Shown: positions 15,309 to 25,082, numbered from the stretch's first letter. The stretch: 54,028 nt of DNA from a virus (IMGVR_UViG_3300017605_000242:1-54028), one strand, 5' to 3'. Notes: generated from the sequence alone by a model not told the origin. Numbers and translations are program-made.

Positions 15309-17920
15309 GAAGTCCTTCCACCCTTGCCCTTGAAGGCCGCTAGTGCATCGCTGACTTCACGGCCGATCTCTTGCTTCGTTGCCAGAGCATGACCACGGAT
15401 AACAACGTCACCAGTCCAGATGAGGGTTGTTCCGCCAGCACCAGCCGCGCTGACCTGATTACCGGGAACCACGCCTTCACCACCACGGAAGTAAAGAAGC
15501 TCACGGCCACGCTCACCAACCCATGCCCAACCACGCCGCGCGTTGCTGGTGCCCTTTGCATAACCACCTGGCCGCGCCAATGCGGCAAGGCTTCCGTAAG
15601 TGTGCAAAGCGTAATTCAGGCCAGCATAAATATTGGCCAATGGGTCAAGAATTCCACGGCTTCGGAATGGTCCCGCATAAGCCGCGAAAGTTTGCGGGAT
15701 TGTTTGCATCAACCCTTGGCTTGGATATCCGGCCTTAGCGTTGCTGTCCCAAAGATTAATGGCCGCTGGATTGCCGCCAGATTCCTGATTCATACGCCTT
15801 AGCACAAGGCCAAGATATGACTGAGGCTGGCCAAGCATGGCCAGAACTTGAGACACCAAGCCCGCCCAACGCTGAACGCCAGAGCCGCCACCACCACCGA
15901 ATAGACGGCCGAAGAAGCCACCGATCTTCCCGCCAAGGGAACCAAGCGCGCGAAGAGCCTTACCGGGAAGCCTGGCCAGGTTGACTAGTCCCTTACCGAT
16001 CAGCGCGCCAAGCGCTGAAGGAAGCGAACCAAACACCTTCAGAATGAAGTCCTTCGGATTCCTGCTAAGAACACCCTTGATAAGCCCGCCTACCAGGTGG
16101 CCACCCAATTCAGCCATGATCGTTGAAGGTGAATGGATTCCGAAGAGTCCCTTAATAGCGCCAACGATCGGGTCAAAGATGTTGTTCTTGACCCACGAGC
16201 CGACGCTACGCAAAGCGCCAGTGATACCGCTGAACAGACCAGAGATGAGCTGACCGCCAATGCCAGTCAGCAGACGGCCGACATTACCGATAGCGCCAAG
16301 GATTCGGCCAGGCAAGCCACGGAAGAACGATACAACCGCGTTGAAGGCGTTAGCCGCCGTGTTCTTGATGTTATCCCAATGGCGGATGATGATCAGAGCC
16401 GCCAGGCCGATAGGGCCAGTGAGAATAGCCAGCAACAGCGGCCAATGGGTCTTAATCCAGTTAAGGGCCGCAGATACAGCGCCAGTAACCGCGTTGAAGC
16501 CAGTCTTCACCGCGTTGACGATGGCATTCACAACCGCCAAGGTTGTGTTCTTAATGGCATTCCAGACGCCTATGACGATGTTCCTGAAGGTGGCGCTGTG
16601 CGTCCAAGCCCACGCGAAGGCCGCGCCAAGAGCAAGAAGGGCCACAACCACGATGCCAATAGGGTTGGCGTTCAGGGCAACGTTCAGAGCCCACTGAGCC
16701 ACCGTCATAAGCCGCGTGGCAATAGCTACCACTCGTGCAACCGCGAAGTAGATAGCCAGCGCGATTCTCATTGAGTTCATGGCCAGCGTGACCACAGCAA
16801 CAGCCACAGCCAAGCTCTGAAACAGCGTCTTGTTGTCCCTGATGAAGCCAGAGACAGACTTCAGGGCAGGGCCGACCACACCACCTAGCAAGGCACCAAG
16901 AAGCCGCAGAGACGTTATCAGGACGGCCGGAATCAGAGCCGCCAAGCCCTTAGCGAAGGGTGCGATAACAGGCCATATGTTCTGGAAGGTAGCGCCAAGG
17001 TCACGAACGAATGAGCCAAGCTGGCGGAAGGTTCCGCCAAACGTGGTCTTGATGAAGTTCAGGGCCGTCTTGAGCCCGCCACCACCACTCATCAGGTTCG
17101 TGAGCACGCCAAGGCTCGACTTGATGAAGGGAATAGCTGGCGCTACAAGCTGGCCAAGCCGCTTGTTAGCCACGTCTACGAAGTTGCTGAAGATACCAGT
17201 CAGGCTATGGCTCTGAGCCGCCATCAGCCCGCCAAAGGCCGTGGTTGCACCAGCCGCGCCGCGCGTTCCCTTCTCAATACCCTGAAGCAACTTAGGAATG
17301 GCCACCGAAGACTGAACAACACCCTTGGTGATCATCTCTTGCATTTGCTTCGTGGTAACGCCGTATTCGTTGGCAAGGATACGAAGCGCGGGAACGCCAG
17401 ACTCCGTGAGCTGAAGAATCTCATCAGACTGAACACGTGTCTTGGCTTGCATCTGGCCAATGGCCGTGGTGATACGGTCAACGCCTTCAGAGCCGATACC
17501 AAGGCCAGCCGCAGCGTCACCAATGGCCGTCAAGTCGGGTATCACATCCTTAGATGAGATACCGAACGCGATCATACGCTGTGACGCCGTGACTAGCTCA
17601 GGGAAGTTGAACGGAGTCTTGGCCGCGAATGCCTGAAGGGTATTAAGGAAGGCACCAGCCTTCTGAGCTGAGCCGAGCATGGTTGTAAAACCGATCTTGG
17701 CTTGCTCAAGCTGTGCGTTGTACTTGATGCCAGCGGCTAGCGCGTTACCACCACCCCAAATAGCCGCTGTTGCGCCACCGACCTTCAGGGCTGTTCCGGC
17801 AATAGCACCAAACGCACCCTTGATACGTCCTGAATCGGATTCAACATTATCGCCAGCCTTCTTGCTGACTGACGACAATTGGTCCTTACCGAGCAAGACG
17901 TAAACGAGCGTGCGACTCAT
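15305..17920 (-). CDS. Tape measure protein with SLT lytic transglycosylase domain
   Basis: 871 residues, the largest helical protein here. The N-terminal part (NAQLEQAKIGFTTMLGSAQK...GISSKDVIPDLTAIGDAAAGL) is the TP901/tape-measure N-terminal type; the middle has long hydrophobic repeats; residues about 700-790 carry an SLT-like lysozyme fold (MNQESGGNPAAINLWDSNA, then GLMQTIPQTFAAY) with E as the likely catalytic acid. It sets tail length and opens the wall during DNA entry. It overlaps the frameshifted chaperone frame by 35 bases. Confidence 0.9.
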   Translation of the reverse strand: MSRTLVYVLLGKDQLSSVSKKAGDNVESDSGRIKGAFGAIAGTALKVGGATAAIWGGGNALAAGIKYNAQLEQAKIGFTTMLGSAQKAGAFLNTLQAFAAKTPFNFPELVTASQRMIAFGISSKDVIPDLTAIGDAAAGLGIGSEGVDRITTAIGQMQAKTRVQSDEILQLTESGVPALRILANEYGVTTKQMQEMITKGVVQSSVAIPKLLQGIEKGTRGAAGATTAFGGLMAAQSHSLTGIFSNFVDVANKRLGQLVAPAIPFIKSSLGVLTNLMSGGGGLKTALNFIKTTFGGTFRQLGSFVRDLGATFQNIWPVIAPFAKGLAALIPAVLITSLRLLGALLGGVVGPALKSVSGFIRDNKTLFQSLAVAVAVVTLAMNSMRIALAIYFAVARVVAIATRLMTVAQWALNVALNANPIGIVVVALLALGAAFAWAWTHSATFRNIVIGVWNAIKNTTLAVVNAIVNAVKTGFNAVTGAVSAALNWIKTHWPLLLAILTGPIGLAALIIIRHWDNIKNTAANAFNAVVSFFRGLPGRILGAIGNVGRLLTGIGGQLISGLFSGITGALRSVGSWVKNNIFDPIVGAIKGLFGIHSPSTIMAELGGHLVGGLIKGVLSRNPKDFILKVFGSLPSALGALIGKGLVNLARLPGKALRALGSLGGKIGGFFGRLFGGGGGSGVQRWAGLVSQVLAMLGQPQSYLGLVLRRMNQESGGNPAAINLWDSNAKAGYPSQGLMQTIPQTFAAYAGPFRSRGILDPLANIYAGLNYALHTYGSLAALARPGGYAKGTSNARRGWAWVGERGRELLYFRGGEGVVPGNQVSAAGAGGTTLIWTGDVVIRGHALATKQEIGREVSDALAAFKGKGGRTS

Positions 17921-18466
17921 TCTTACTTGCCTCCGTCTTGGCCTTTGCTCGTTCCCTATCCACCTGAAGTGTCATAGGAACGAAGTCTTCTAGGGTGAGT
18001 TCCCATATGTCTACCGCGTTGATTCCGAAGACAGACCAGAAGTCAGCGTAGTAAGACTGTATCTGTGCTGTTAGCCCGCCCTTCTTATCAGGCCATAGCC
18101 AGTCTTCTAGTGTTTTGGGCCGCTCGATACCCTGGCTAGCTCAGCTTCACGTTCAGCCGCAGCAATAGCCGCCTTCTCTTCTTCTGTCTCGATCATCTCG
18201 AAGTCGTCAAAGTCCACGTCAACGTCATCAAGCGCGATATTGATTTTATCGCGCTTGTGAAGGATACAGATAAGCGCCGCTAGCGCATCTGGATCGCCAG
18301 TATCGCCAGCCGCCGCGAATTCAGCGGCCGACAGACCAGTCAGAGCCTTGATCATTCGGAGTTCCTTCAGACGAGCGCCAGTAAACAGCCACTCGTGGGG
18401 AACGCCACAGTTCAGACAGTCCTTTATTCGGATGATGGGCATGATTGGCTCACAATCTACGTTCAA
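17886..18466 (-). CDS. Tail assembly chaperone, -1 frameshift product (gpGT type)
   Basis: Joins the 119-residue upstream frame to a downstream frame through a -1 slip. The heptamer C CCA AAA (18113-18119, - strand) lies in the zero frame just before CAC TAG. Slipping gives ...GPK-TLEDWLWPDKKGGL and continues about 73 codons to TAA at 17886-17888, inside the tape measure start. Position directly before the tape measure gene and slippery sequence of X XXY YYZ form match the conserved siphovirus arrangement. The downstream frame has no start codon with a ribosome site. Confidence 0.8.
18107..18466 (-). CDS. Tail assembly chaperone (gpG type), unshifted product
   Basis: 119 residues ending at TAG 18107. 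Contains a PIIRIKDCLNCGVPHEW start and an acidic stretch (DVDVDFDDFEMIETEEEK). It binds the tape measure protein during tail assembly by analogy with lambda gpG. The true start may be ATG at residue 9 (MPIIRIKDCLN), which avoids the 17-base overlap with the previous gene. Confidence 0.75.
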   Translation of the reverse strand: MNVDCEPIMPIIRIKDCLNCGVPHEWLFTGARLKELRMIKALTGLSAAEFAAAGDTGDPDALAALICILHKRDKINIALDDVDVDFDDFEMIETEEEKAAIAAAEREAELARVSSGPKH

Positions 18467-18914
18467 ACTTGGTTAGAACGCCTTCAATGGCTCGTGTCAC
18501 TGAAGGTTCGTACTTGTCTAGCGTCTTCTTGAAGAATGGATGTGCTTCCTGTGTGACTATCGGATCGTGACCATAGGTCGGATGCTCCCATGGAATTTCA
18601 CCTTCTAGCGCTCGTGCAAGATTGCTCTTCCCGCCCTTCGGAATCGCTACGATCGCCACCAAGACCTGACGCTGACTCAGCTTGAGCTTCCGCGTGATGG
18701 CGTTGGCTATGGCCGTCCTGAGCGAATCAACCTTGGTACGCCTACGCTGTGACGGAAGCCTACGCGCCGCCTGGCGCGCCGCTGGCTGAAGAGGCTGAGT
18801 GGCCGCGCGCATCTCACGCCTGAGATCAGGCATGACATCAGAGCCCTTCAGCCTCTTGACGATAGCCTGTGACTGAGCCGTCATCTGGATAGTAGCGAAT
18901 TCGTTTCGTGCCAT
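18450..18914 (-). CDS. Tail/neck component, HK97 gp10-like
   Basis: 154 residues, basic N-terminal helices (MPDLRREMRAATQPLQPAAR) and a C-terminal ...PWEHPTYGHDPIVTQEAHPFF...VTRAIEGVL segment reminiscent of the HK97 gp10 / minor capsid family. Unusually it follows the tail tube gene rather than preceding it. Assignment is moderate. Confidence 0.55.
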   Translation of the reverse strand: MARNEFATIQMTAQSQAIVKRLKGSDVMPDLRREMRAATQPLQPAARQAARRLPSQRRRTKVDSLRTAIANAITRKLKLSQRQVLVAIVAIPKGGKSNLARALEGEIPWEHPTYGHDPIVTQEAHPFFKKTLDKYEPSVTRAIEGVLTKFERRL

Positions 18915-18933
18915 GAATCCGCCAATCCGGCTA

Positions 18934-19974
18934 TCACCAAGCCGTGCTATCCGTGCTGATAAGAGTTACCTGACACGCTGGGTCAACGCCGTTGGAATAC
19001 ACGGTGAATTCACCAGACACAGACACAAGGTCAGGGCCGCTCACTTCGGCAGGTGCCTTGGTGATCTTGGCCGCTGGAATGATGATATCCATCGTGTAGA
19101 AGCTAGCGCCGATGGCCGGGCCGGTAGACGTACACTGAAGCGCCACCGTGCTACCAGTCCTGAAAGCGGTATCCCACGTAACCGAGTCATACTCACCTTC
19201 AAAAGCACCACTGAGGCTGAAGAAGTCATTTTCTAGCTGTTCCTTCTTCACGCCAGCATTGCCAAGCCCGTATCGCTCATTGGCAAGAGAAGCCTTGCCG
19301 GATAGCGTCAGCTTCGTGACAACAGAAGGAACGGTAACGCCACCAGAAATAGACGTGACACCAGCCGAAGTGGAAGGCGTGCCACCAGTGTTGAACAGGT
19401 TGACGTGAGAGAAGTTCCACGCCAGGTTACCAGTCGGGTAAGACGCCGTAGACAAAGCGGGAACGCCGTCTTCATCCCATCCATCGATTGTCATCGAGAG
19501 AAGAGACAGGCTGTTATCCGCCAACGTCAAATCCCAGTCAGTCACCTTACAGCCACGGTAAGTCAGAGCCTTAATCGTGCCTGTGCCAGGTTCAGGCTTG
19601 CCAACCTGGCTGGTAAATGACAAACCGCGAAGCCCGCCAGGTACGTGAACCTGCTTATACGCCGTACCGCTGATAAGCGTGGGGTTGGACAAGCCGCCCT
19701 GAGAACCAAGGATGTGCTTCATCCACCAGCCGAATCCCTTCATCATGATGGGAATCTCTACCTTGCCGGTAGCGCTCTTACGAGCAATACCAGCCTGGCT
19801 GATGTCCTTGAAGCGCTGGCCTGCCATCAGGCCAGAACCTTCAATATAGGACGGATCGAACGCCAATCCAGCGCTGTTGAACGGGAAGAACTGAGTAACA
19901 GGCGTGACCTGAGTACCGACTGTCGTTTCAGTCTTCGTACCGAACTGTGCATCAAGACCTGAGCCGGTAGCCAT
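18934..19974 (-). CDS. Major tail tube protein
   Basis: 346 residues, starting MATGSGLDAQFGTKTETTVG, a typical start for siphovirus tail tube proteins of the phage_TTP type, with repeating beta strands (GKVEIPIMMKGFGWWMKHIL; DWDLTLADNSLSLLSMTIDG). Placed between the connector genes and the tail chaperones. It polymerises into the tail tube. Confidence 0.85.
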   Translation of the reverse strand: MATGSGLDAQFGTKTETTVGTQVTPVTQFFPFNSAGLAFDPSYIEGSGLMAGQRFKDISQAGIARKSATGKVEIPIMMKGFGWWMKHILGSQGGLSNPTLISGTAYKQVHVPGGLRGLSFTSQVGKPEPGTGTIKALTYRGCKVTDWDLTLADNSLSLLSMTIDGWDEDGVPALSTASYPTGNLAWNFSHVNLFNTGGTPSTSAGVTSISGGVTVPSVVTKLTLSGKASLANERYGLGNAGVKKEQLENDFFSLSGAFEGEYDSVTWDTAFRTGSTVALQCTSTGPAIGASFYTMDIIIPAAKITKAPAEVSGPDLVSVSGEFTVYSNGVDPACQVTLISTDSTAW

Positions 19975-19988
19975 TTAGCTCATTCCCC

Positions 19989-20180
19989 TTACTTGTCTTC
20001 TGTCTTCTTGGAAGCCTTCGGAGTGTCAGCACGAAGCCAATGCTCTTCAGGCCACTCACTCAGATCAGCCAGTTCATCAGGAACACTGATCGATTCATCC
20101 TTGGCTACGGTCCCGACTTCGGTCCCTGCCACCGATACCCTGACTTCAGCGTATGGGCCAAGATACTTGTAAAGAGCCAC
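19989..20180 (-). CDS. Small hypothetical protein, 63 aa
   Basis: GTG start at 20180 is chosen for the AAGAAGGGAATCACC ribosome site and because it leaves no overlap with the gene upstream; a longer frame to 20249 exists. The product (MALYKYLGPYAEVRVSVAGT...) is a short beta-rich unit with a charged tail, often seen before the tail tube gene in actinophages. Confidence 0.65.
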   Translation of the reverse strand: MALYKYLGPYAEVRVSVAGTEVGTVAKDESISVPDELADLSEWPEEHWLRADTPKASKKTEDK

Positions 20181-20193
20181 GGTGATTCCCTTC

Positions 20194-20655
20194 TTATGTG
20201 AGCCGTGCCTGAGCTGTGATAACGAAGTGCGCCACAACCACAGCGCCACCAGCCACGGGCCGTGAATCGAGCGCTGTTATCTCAGATACCAGAGCGTTGT
20301 ATGTCTCAGCGGTTGGGTGAAGGCCAATGCTGTCAAAGGCATTCTGAGCCGCAGCCAGAGCCAGGCCACGGGCCGCGCCAACCGTGGAAGCCTTGCCCAC
20401 AGCGCAACAGGGAATCTGAAGGTCTTCGTCCCTGGCCTTCTGGCCAAGTCCCTTCCATTCCTGTTGCATCGAAGCCGCGCTAGTTGGCGCTTGCTCTTCA
20501 TCAAGCCACGGCTCTTCACCACCGATAACCACAAACTGACTGGCGCTACGGCTTGGCCGCTTCGAGATCGGGCCATCAAATACCGGGTACGTTTGCGCGG
20601 TATCCAGAGCGGTTGCAATGGCCGTGATAACATCCCCTACGGCTGTTAGCTTCAT
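20194..20655 (-). CDS. Probable tail terminator protein
   Basis: 153 residues (MKLTAVGDVITAIATALDTA..., then AQNAFDSIGLHPTAETYNA and VAGGAVVVAHFVITAQARLT). The helix-strand pattern and position between head-tail connector and tail tube fit the tail terminator (lambda gpU-like) family. One-base overlap with the preceding gene. Confidence 0.6.
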   Translation of the reverse strand: MKLTAVGDVITAIATALDTAQTYPVFDGPISKRPSRSASQFVVIGGEEPWLDEEQAPTSAASMQQEWKGLGQKARDEDLQIPCCAVGKASTVGAARGLALAAAQNAFDSIGLHPTAETYNALVSEITALDSRPVAGGAVVVAHFVITAQARLT

Positions 20656-21476
20656 CAGGCAAACCCTGGCATCTCATAAGGCTCAAGAAGGCTCTTGGCG
20701 TGGGGCGGAAGATCGTAGTTAACAAGTGCCTCTTCCCACCTGGCGGTTGCGTCCATTCCTGGCTCCATCATGTCAACTCCATAGGGCCGCTGATTAGCCC
20801 AGAAGTCAAAGATTGCCTCTTTGGCCGCTAGCTGAATCGACACAGGGATAACCCTTCGGCCAGCCGTATAGGTGGCCTTCCACGGTCCCCACCAGAAGGG
20901 AAGAAGGTCAGCCGCCTGAACCGTAGCCGAATCGGGATACACAATGAGCTGAGCCGCGTTCCATACCGGGCCACCAGGAAACACAGAGCTGATCACCGTG
21001 ACTGAATTCTCATCAGGTAGCGGGCCGTTCTTCAGCCTGATAACCATGGCATCTGAGCCAGGCTGGCGCTCGTTCGTGAATGTGCGGATAACGCACGTCC
21101 CTACGATGCCTTCAATCTTCTCAGTTATAGCCGCCATAACGTGACGCAACACATCATCTCGCGTTGTGTCAGTCTCACCGATGTAAAGCCGCGCTTCGTC
21201 CACTCCAACCACCGAACGGAAGACGTTCACGGGAACGTAATCCGTCTTGCTCGTCACAGGTGACGTGGTGACGGCTTGGAACTTGTGAAGCCCTTCCTGA
21301 GCAAACGTGTAGTCAGTGTGGAATGTGCCCGTAGAATCCGCCACGATTGACGGTGTGGCCGTGGTCTGATCAGGAAGGGTTACCGTAACGACCTTGGTTA
21401 CAGGATCGGTTAGAACGCCGCTCAAGTCCTTTACCGTAAACGGGAAGCGGTAACTTGAGCCCACTTCATAACTCAT
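20655..21476 (-). CDS. Head-tail connector with Ig-like N-terminus
   Basis: 273 residues. Residues 1-85 look like an immunoglobulin-type beta domain (YRFPFTVKDLSGVLTDPVTK...). Residues about 95-260 (VDEARLYIGETDTTRDDVLR...TEKIEGIVGTCVIR, then YTAGRRVIPVSIQLAAKEAI) match the HK97 gp6-like connector pattern. The fusion of a surface-type Ig domain to the connector is slightly unusual. Confidence 0.75.
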   Translation of the reverse strand: MSYEVGSSYRFPFTVKDLSGVLTDPVTKVVTVTLPDQTTATPSIVADSTGTFHTDYTFAQEGLHKFQAVTTSPVTSKTDYVPVNVFRSVVGVDEARLYIGETDTTRDDVLRHVMAAITEKIEGIVGTCVIRTFTNERQPGSDAMVIRLKNGPLPDENSVTVISSVFPGGPVWNAAQLIVYPDSATVQAADLLPFWWGPWKATYTAGRRVIPVSIQLAAKEAIFDFWANQRPYGVDMMEPGMDATARWEEALVNYDLPPHAKSLLEPYEMPGFA

Positions 21477-21504
21477 GACGAGTTAGCCGCCTTCCGCGTG
21501 GTGA

Positions 21505-21768
21505 TCAGGACGGCTTAGAGCTAGCGCGTGGCCTGCCAGGGCCGCGCTTCGGTTCCGTCTTCGTCTCTTCGGCCGTGTGCTTGATAGGCTCGTGGCGCTC
21601 AGGAACAGCTTCCTTCTTGGCCTTCGGCTTATCAAGCTCGTCAGGATCAATTCCCTGAGCCCGTAGCGCTAGGTCAACTTCGTTCAGCTTGGCCTGATCA
21701 GCGCCAGCGTCCTTCAGATAAGCGTGCTGGCGCTTGAGCGCCGCCAGGTGCGCGCCATCTTCCGCCAT
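21505..21768 (-). CDS. Small head-associated protein with AT-hook-like tail
   Basis: 87 residues; helical N-terminus (LAALKRQHAYLKDAGADQ) and a lysine/glutamate-rich C-terminus ending KRGPGRPRASSKPS, in which GRPR resembles an AT-hook. Common in the head module of actinophages; role unknown. Confidence 0.6.
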   Translation of the reverse strand: MAEDGAHLAALKRQHAYLKDAGADQAKLNEVDLALRAQGIDPDELDKPKAKKEAVPERHEPIKHTAEETKTEPKRGPGRPRASSKPS

Positions 21769-22280
21769 CAGAGAATCACCGCATCCGCAGTAGTGACAGT
21801 CACGTTGGTGTTAACCGTCATGTTGAACCGAAGGAACTTGACCTTCTGGTGTGGCCTAACCACCTTCTGAACCGTGGTGGCCGTGGTGATCACGAATGTG
21901 GACTGTCCCCACGTGTCAGGCGTGGCAATGTCCGCGTAATCAATGCTGAACCACGTGGAGTTATCCAGTGAGCCCTGAATAGCAAACGTGGCCGTAGGCG
22001 TAGCGCCAACGGTTGTGGTGATCCGAATCAGAATCGGATTATTGACTACTTCCTTGGCCAGGGTGATCACCGTAGAAGGCGTGTTGCCAGTCAGTGAAGA
22101 GCCCATCGAAGAGCCAGCCGCATAATCGTTGACAAGGGCAGGGTTGCCACCAGCCATCGTAAGGAACTGGCTTGTCTGATTGATCTGAGCCGCAGTAAGA
22201 GCCTGAATAGCCGCGCCACCAGCGCTCTTATTCTTGGCGTTCCTGAGCCTCAGAAGGTTTAGCCATTCGGGTCCAGTCAT
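21768..22280 (-). CDS. Possible capsid decoration protein, 170 aa
   Basis: Helical N-terminus (MTGPEWLNLLRLRNAKNK) then beta-rich repeats of threonine and valine (NPILIRITTTVGATPTATFA; KFLRFNMTVNTNVTVTTADA). The composition and location right after the capsid gene suggest a head decoration or fibre protein. One-base overlap with the next gene. Confidence 0.5.
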   Translation of the reverse strand: MTGPEWLNLLRLRNAKNKSAGGAAIQALTAAQINQTSQFLTMAGGNPALVNDYAAGSSMGSSLTGNTPSTVITLAKEVVNNPILIRITTTVGATPTATFAIQGSLDNSTWFSIDYADIATPDTWGQSTFVITTATTVQKVVRPHQKVKFLRFNMTVNTNVTVTTADAVIL

Positions 22281-22359
22281 CGTTTTGTGCCTTCCTGGCG
22301 TGGTGGCCAGGCCAGTTTAAGAGCTGACCTGGCGCACCAAACCATCTTGAGAATCAGGA

Positions 22360-23796
22360 TCAGCCAGGGAATACCGGAGTGGTAAGCCCAGAGCCAGTGA
22401 GCTTCTGAATAGCGCCGGTATAGCGCTGGAAGGTGTAGGCGTAGTAACCATACACAACCAGAAGCACGCCAAGCGCCGTAGCGTTAGGCTGTTCAGCCCT
22501 GATGAATGCCGGGGCATTCGGGTCTTCCCACAGGTGGCATTCGCGCTGAGGCACGACGATAACCAAGTCCTGAGTACCGCCAACGTTGGTCGGGATGTTG
22601 TTATCAACCACAACACCAAGACCATTCGGCAGATATCCGCGAAGTCCCTGAGCGTAACCCATCGAAGTACCCTGACCAGTCGTCATGACAGGGATGTTCG
22701 GGAAGTTCACCATCGGGTAAGTGTTGGACATCTGAGCGCTGAGCCAGTACCAGCGCCGTGAGTGCATCACGACGTGGGAAGGCTCACCCATGGCCAGAAG
22801 GTTAGCTTCCACGTTGGAAGCCGCACCCTGAACCTGGCCGTAGAGCTGAGCGCCGGTAGGCGTGGCCTGAGTCCACGTAATCGCGTTGGCAACGTTCACC
22901 AGACCAGTAGTTGCCTGGTTGATGAGCTGGTTGTCAAGGTCGGTCACGTACCGAGAGAACAAGTCCTGAAGAACGGTGTCTTCAATTCCGGTTCCACGAT
23001 CAATCGCCTGACGAGACACGTTCTGGAAGCCAGCCGCCGTCTGAACGGGAATGGTCAGAAGAGTGTCATCAAGGCTCTGAGTGGGCACAGTCGCAAGTTC
23101 AGCCGACTGAAGGCCAGCACTGGCAGGCGTGGTAACACGCGAGATGTTGACCGACATACCGTCAGCGGGTAGCGGATGCTTGTTCGTAGCCGCGTCAGCG
23201 AAGGGCCGAAGGTTGGCTACGGCAGGTGCCACCATGTCAACGAGATACTGAGGCACAACCAGACCAGACCAGTTGGCCGTTGTGGTATCGCCAGCCGCAC
23301 GAGTGAGGTACTGAGCCCTTTCAACGCGCTCTTCGTTCATGTGCTGACTCAGCCGGGTAGCCGCGTGAACGTCGTTGTAAAGGAACTGGCGCGCCACATC
23401 CTGAAGGAAGGTCTTACCAGTCGGATCGGTGTCAGGCCGATAAGTGCGCTCTTCGCGTCCGATCGAAGCCTGAGCGGTACGCCGCTGAGGATTCGGGACA
23501 GAAGCCGCACGAGTAGGAAGCGTGTCACCAGCGTGAGCGTCAAATTCCTTCTCTTCAGCTTCGAGCCGAACCACGTTGGCCAGCTTGTCACGAATACCGG
23601 ATTCCTGAGCCTTGGCCAGGTCGATATTGTCAAAGAGCTTGGAAGTCCTATCGCGCTCTTCCTCGCTCAGCTCAGCCCGCCCTTCCTGGGAAGCGGTATC
23701 GTGGATAAGCTGAATCTCAGCCCGTGCCTTCCGCTGACGCTGAATAGAGGCTTCGAGTTCAACTTCAACCCTAGCCCGTAGTTCCTGAACATTCAT
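22360..23796 (-). CDS. Major capsid protein, HK97 fold
   Basis: 478 residues. Residues 1-110 form a coiled-coil delta/scaffold domain (QRQRKARAEIQLIHDTASQE...) that the protease would remove. The mature part has the HK97 pattern: AQYLTRAAGDTTTANWSGLV, N-arm to E-loop, then VVMHSRRWYWLSAQMSNTYP and a C-terminal beta stretch (GYYAYTFQRYTGAIQKLTG). Follows the protease gene as expected. Confidence 0.93.
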   Translation of the reverse strand: MNVQELRARVEVELEASIQRQRKARAEIQLIHDTASQEGRAELSEEERDRTSKLFDNIDLAKAQESGIRDKLANVVRLEAEEKEFDAHAGDTLPTRAASVPNPQRRTAQASIGREERTYRPDTDPTGKTFLQDVARQFLYNDVHAATRLSQHMNEERVERAQYLTRAAGDTTTANWSGLVVPQYLVDMVAPAVANLRPFADAATNKHPLPADGMSVNISRVTTPASAGLQSAELATVPTQSLDDTLLTIPVQTAAGFQNVSRQAIDRGTGIEDTVLQDLFSRYVTDLDNQLINQATTGLVNVANAITWTQATPTGAQLYGQVQGAASNVEANLLAMGEPSHVVMHSRRWYWLSAQMSNTYPMVNFPNIPVMTTGQGTSMGYAQGLRGYLPNGLGVVVDNNIPTNVGGTQDLVIVVPQRECHLWEDPNAPAFIRAEQPNATALGVLLVVYGYYAYTFQRYTGAIQKLTGSGLTTPVFPG

Positions 23797-23897
23797 CGTG
23801 AATGTCCTTCCTTTGCTTGAAACGGTTGTTGGTTTACGCTTCTCAAAGCCTCAGCGTCAGGCTGGTTGCTACTTCATCCGCAGTAGCCGCGTGAGTA

Positions 23898-25082
23898 TTA
23901 CCGTGAATCGCCAGTTATTTCAATGTGAGCTAGCCTCTGAGCCAGAAGCTTGACTTCACTAACCGCGCCACTGGCGCGCGTGGTTTGCTTGCTCGATGGC
24001 TTACGTTCGGCCGAATCCATATCGTCAGGATCGGTAGCGCCAAGAGCGTCTAGCAACTCATCAACGGTTGCTTCGCCAGCGTGTAGAAGGTCGATTGCTT
24101 GCTGAACTTCAGGCGTCTGGCTGGCGTAGTCCAGTGCATCAAGAATCGCGCTCATACTGTCAAGCGTTGCGTCAACAGCCTTGGCCAACTCCGCTGGCAT
24201 CTCATCAGGATCAGTGGTAGCGCGCTGAGCCTGAGCCCTGGCCGTCTTGTCATCTTCGCCAGTCTCGTCAACGATGACCCAATCACTGAAGTCAAGATCA
24301 GGGAACGCCGCGCTGATCTCTTCATCCGTCTTGCCTTCAGCACGCATAGCCTGAGCACGGGCCACAGATGCCCTGTGGAGCGCGCTAGCCGCGTCCCTGA
24401 AGCGCCGTGAAGACTTGTCCGCTAGCTTGCCAGCCGCGAAGGCGTAGACGCCGTTCAGCGCTTCCTGAGCGTCAGCCAGGGCACCAGCGGGAAGTTCACG
24501 AAGCTCACGGATGATGTCAGACGCTCGTGAGCCAATCGACGTGTAGGGGTTGGCACCGTAGTTAACAGCGGAAACGTCTCCACGATCGATATCGATCTTC
24601 GTAAGCGTGAGCTGTGTGTAGTCATCATTCCAGCTAATACCGTTGTCATCGATCATGAATGCAAAGCTCATCTCAGTGATCAGCTTGTCATTTACGGCCG
24701 AAGACAGTTCCCTAGCGTCCATACGCTCAGCGTTCAGAAGCGCCACCATGTGAAGGCCGTTTACATCCTTCTCAAGCGTGAGAGTGCCGTTCGTGGTGCG
24801 TGCCATCGTCAGGCCACGGTGATTGGTCAGGAAGACCACATCAGGGCCGCGTGCCAAACTCTCATCAAGAGCTGTGCCCGATATCTGCTCTGTGTACTCA
24901 CCAAACATGTCATACATCTTGTAAGGCTTATTGAACACAGTGGCGTAACCATCAAACTCGAAGAAGTTCTTACCGTCACGCTGAACTAGCTTCGAGCGAA
25001 GCTGACTATCAAAGTGAATGGCCATACGGCCACGGCCATTAGGCACACCAGCCGACGCGCGCTGAGCGCGGATGTCTGTCAT
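23898..25082 (-). CDS. Prohead protease (HK97/U35 type) with long C-terminal extension
   Basis: 394 residues. The first ~195 residues are the peptidase: FDGYATVFNKPYKMYDMFGE, VFLTNHRGLTMART with the catalytic histidine, and LITEMSFAFMIDD with the serine. The remaining 200 residues are acidic and helical (ELREL, PDLDFSDWVIVDETGEDDK), perhaps a scaffold-like domain fused to the protease. The enzyme matures the capsid. ATGA-type overlap with the portal gene. Confidence 0.88.
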   Translation of the reverse strand: MTDIRAQRASAGVPNGRGRMAIHFDSQLRSKLVQRDGKNFFEFDGYATVFNKPYKMYDMFGEYTEQISGTALDESLARGPDVVFLTNHRGLTMARTTNGTLTLEKDVNGLHMVALLNAERMDARELSSAVNDKLITEMSFAFMIDDNGISWNDDYTQLTLTKIDIDRGDVSAVNYGANPYTSIGSRASDIIRELRELPAGALADAQEALNGVYAFAAGKLADKSSRRFRDAASALHRASVARAQAMRAEGKTDEEISAAFPDLDFSDWVIVDETGEDDKTARAQAQRATTDPDEMPAELAKAVDATLDSMSAILDALDYASQTPEVQQAIDLLHAGEATVDELLDALGATDPDDMDSAERKPSSKQTTRASGAVSEVKLLAQRLAHIEITGDSR

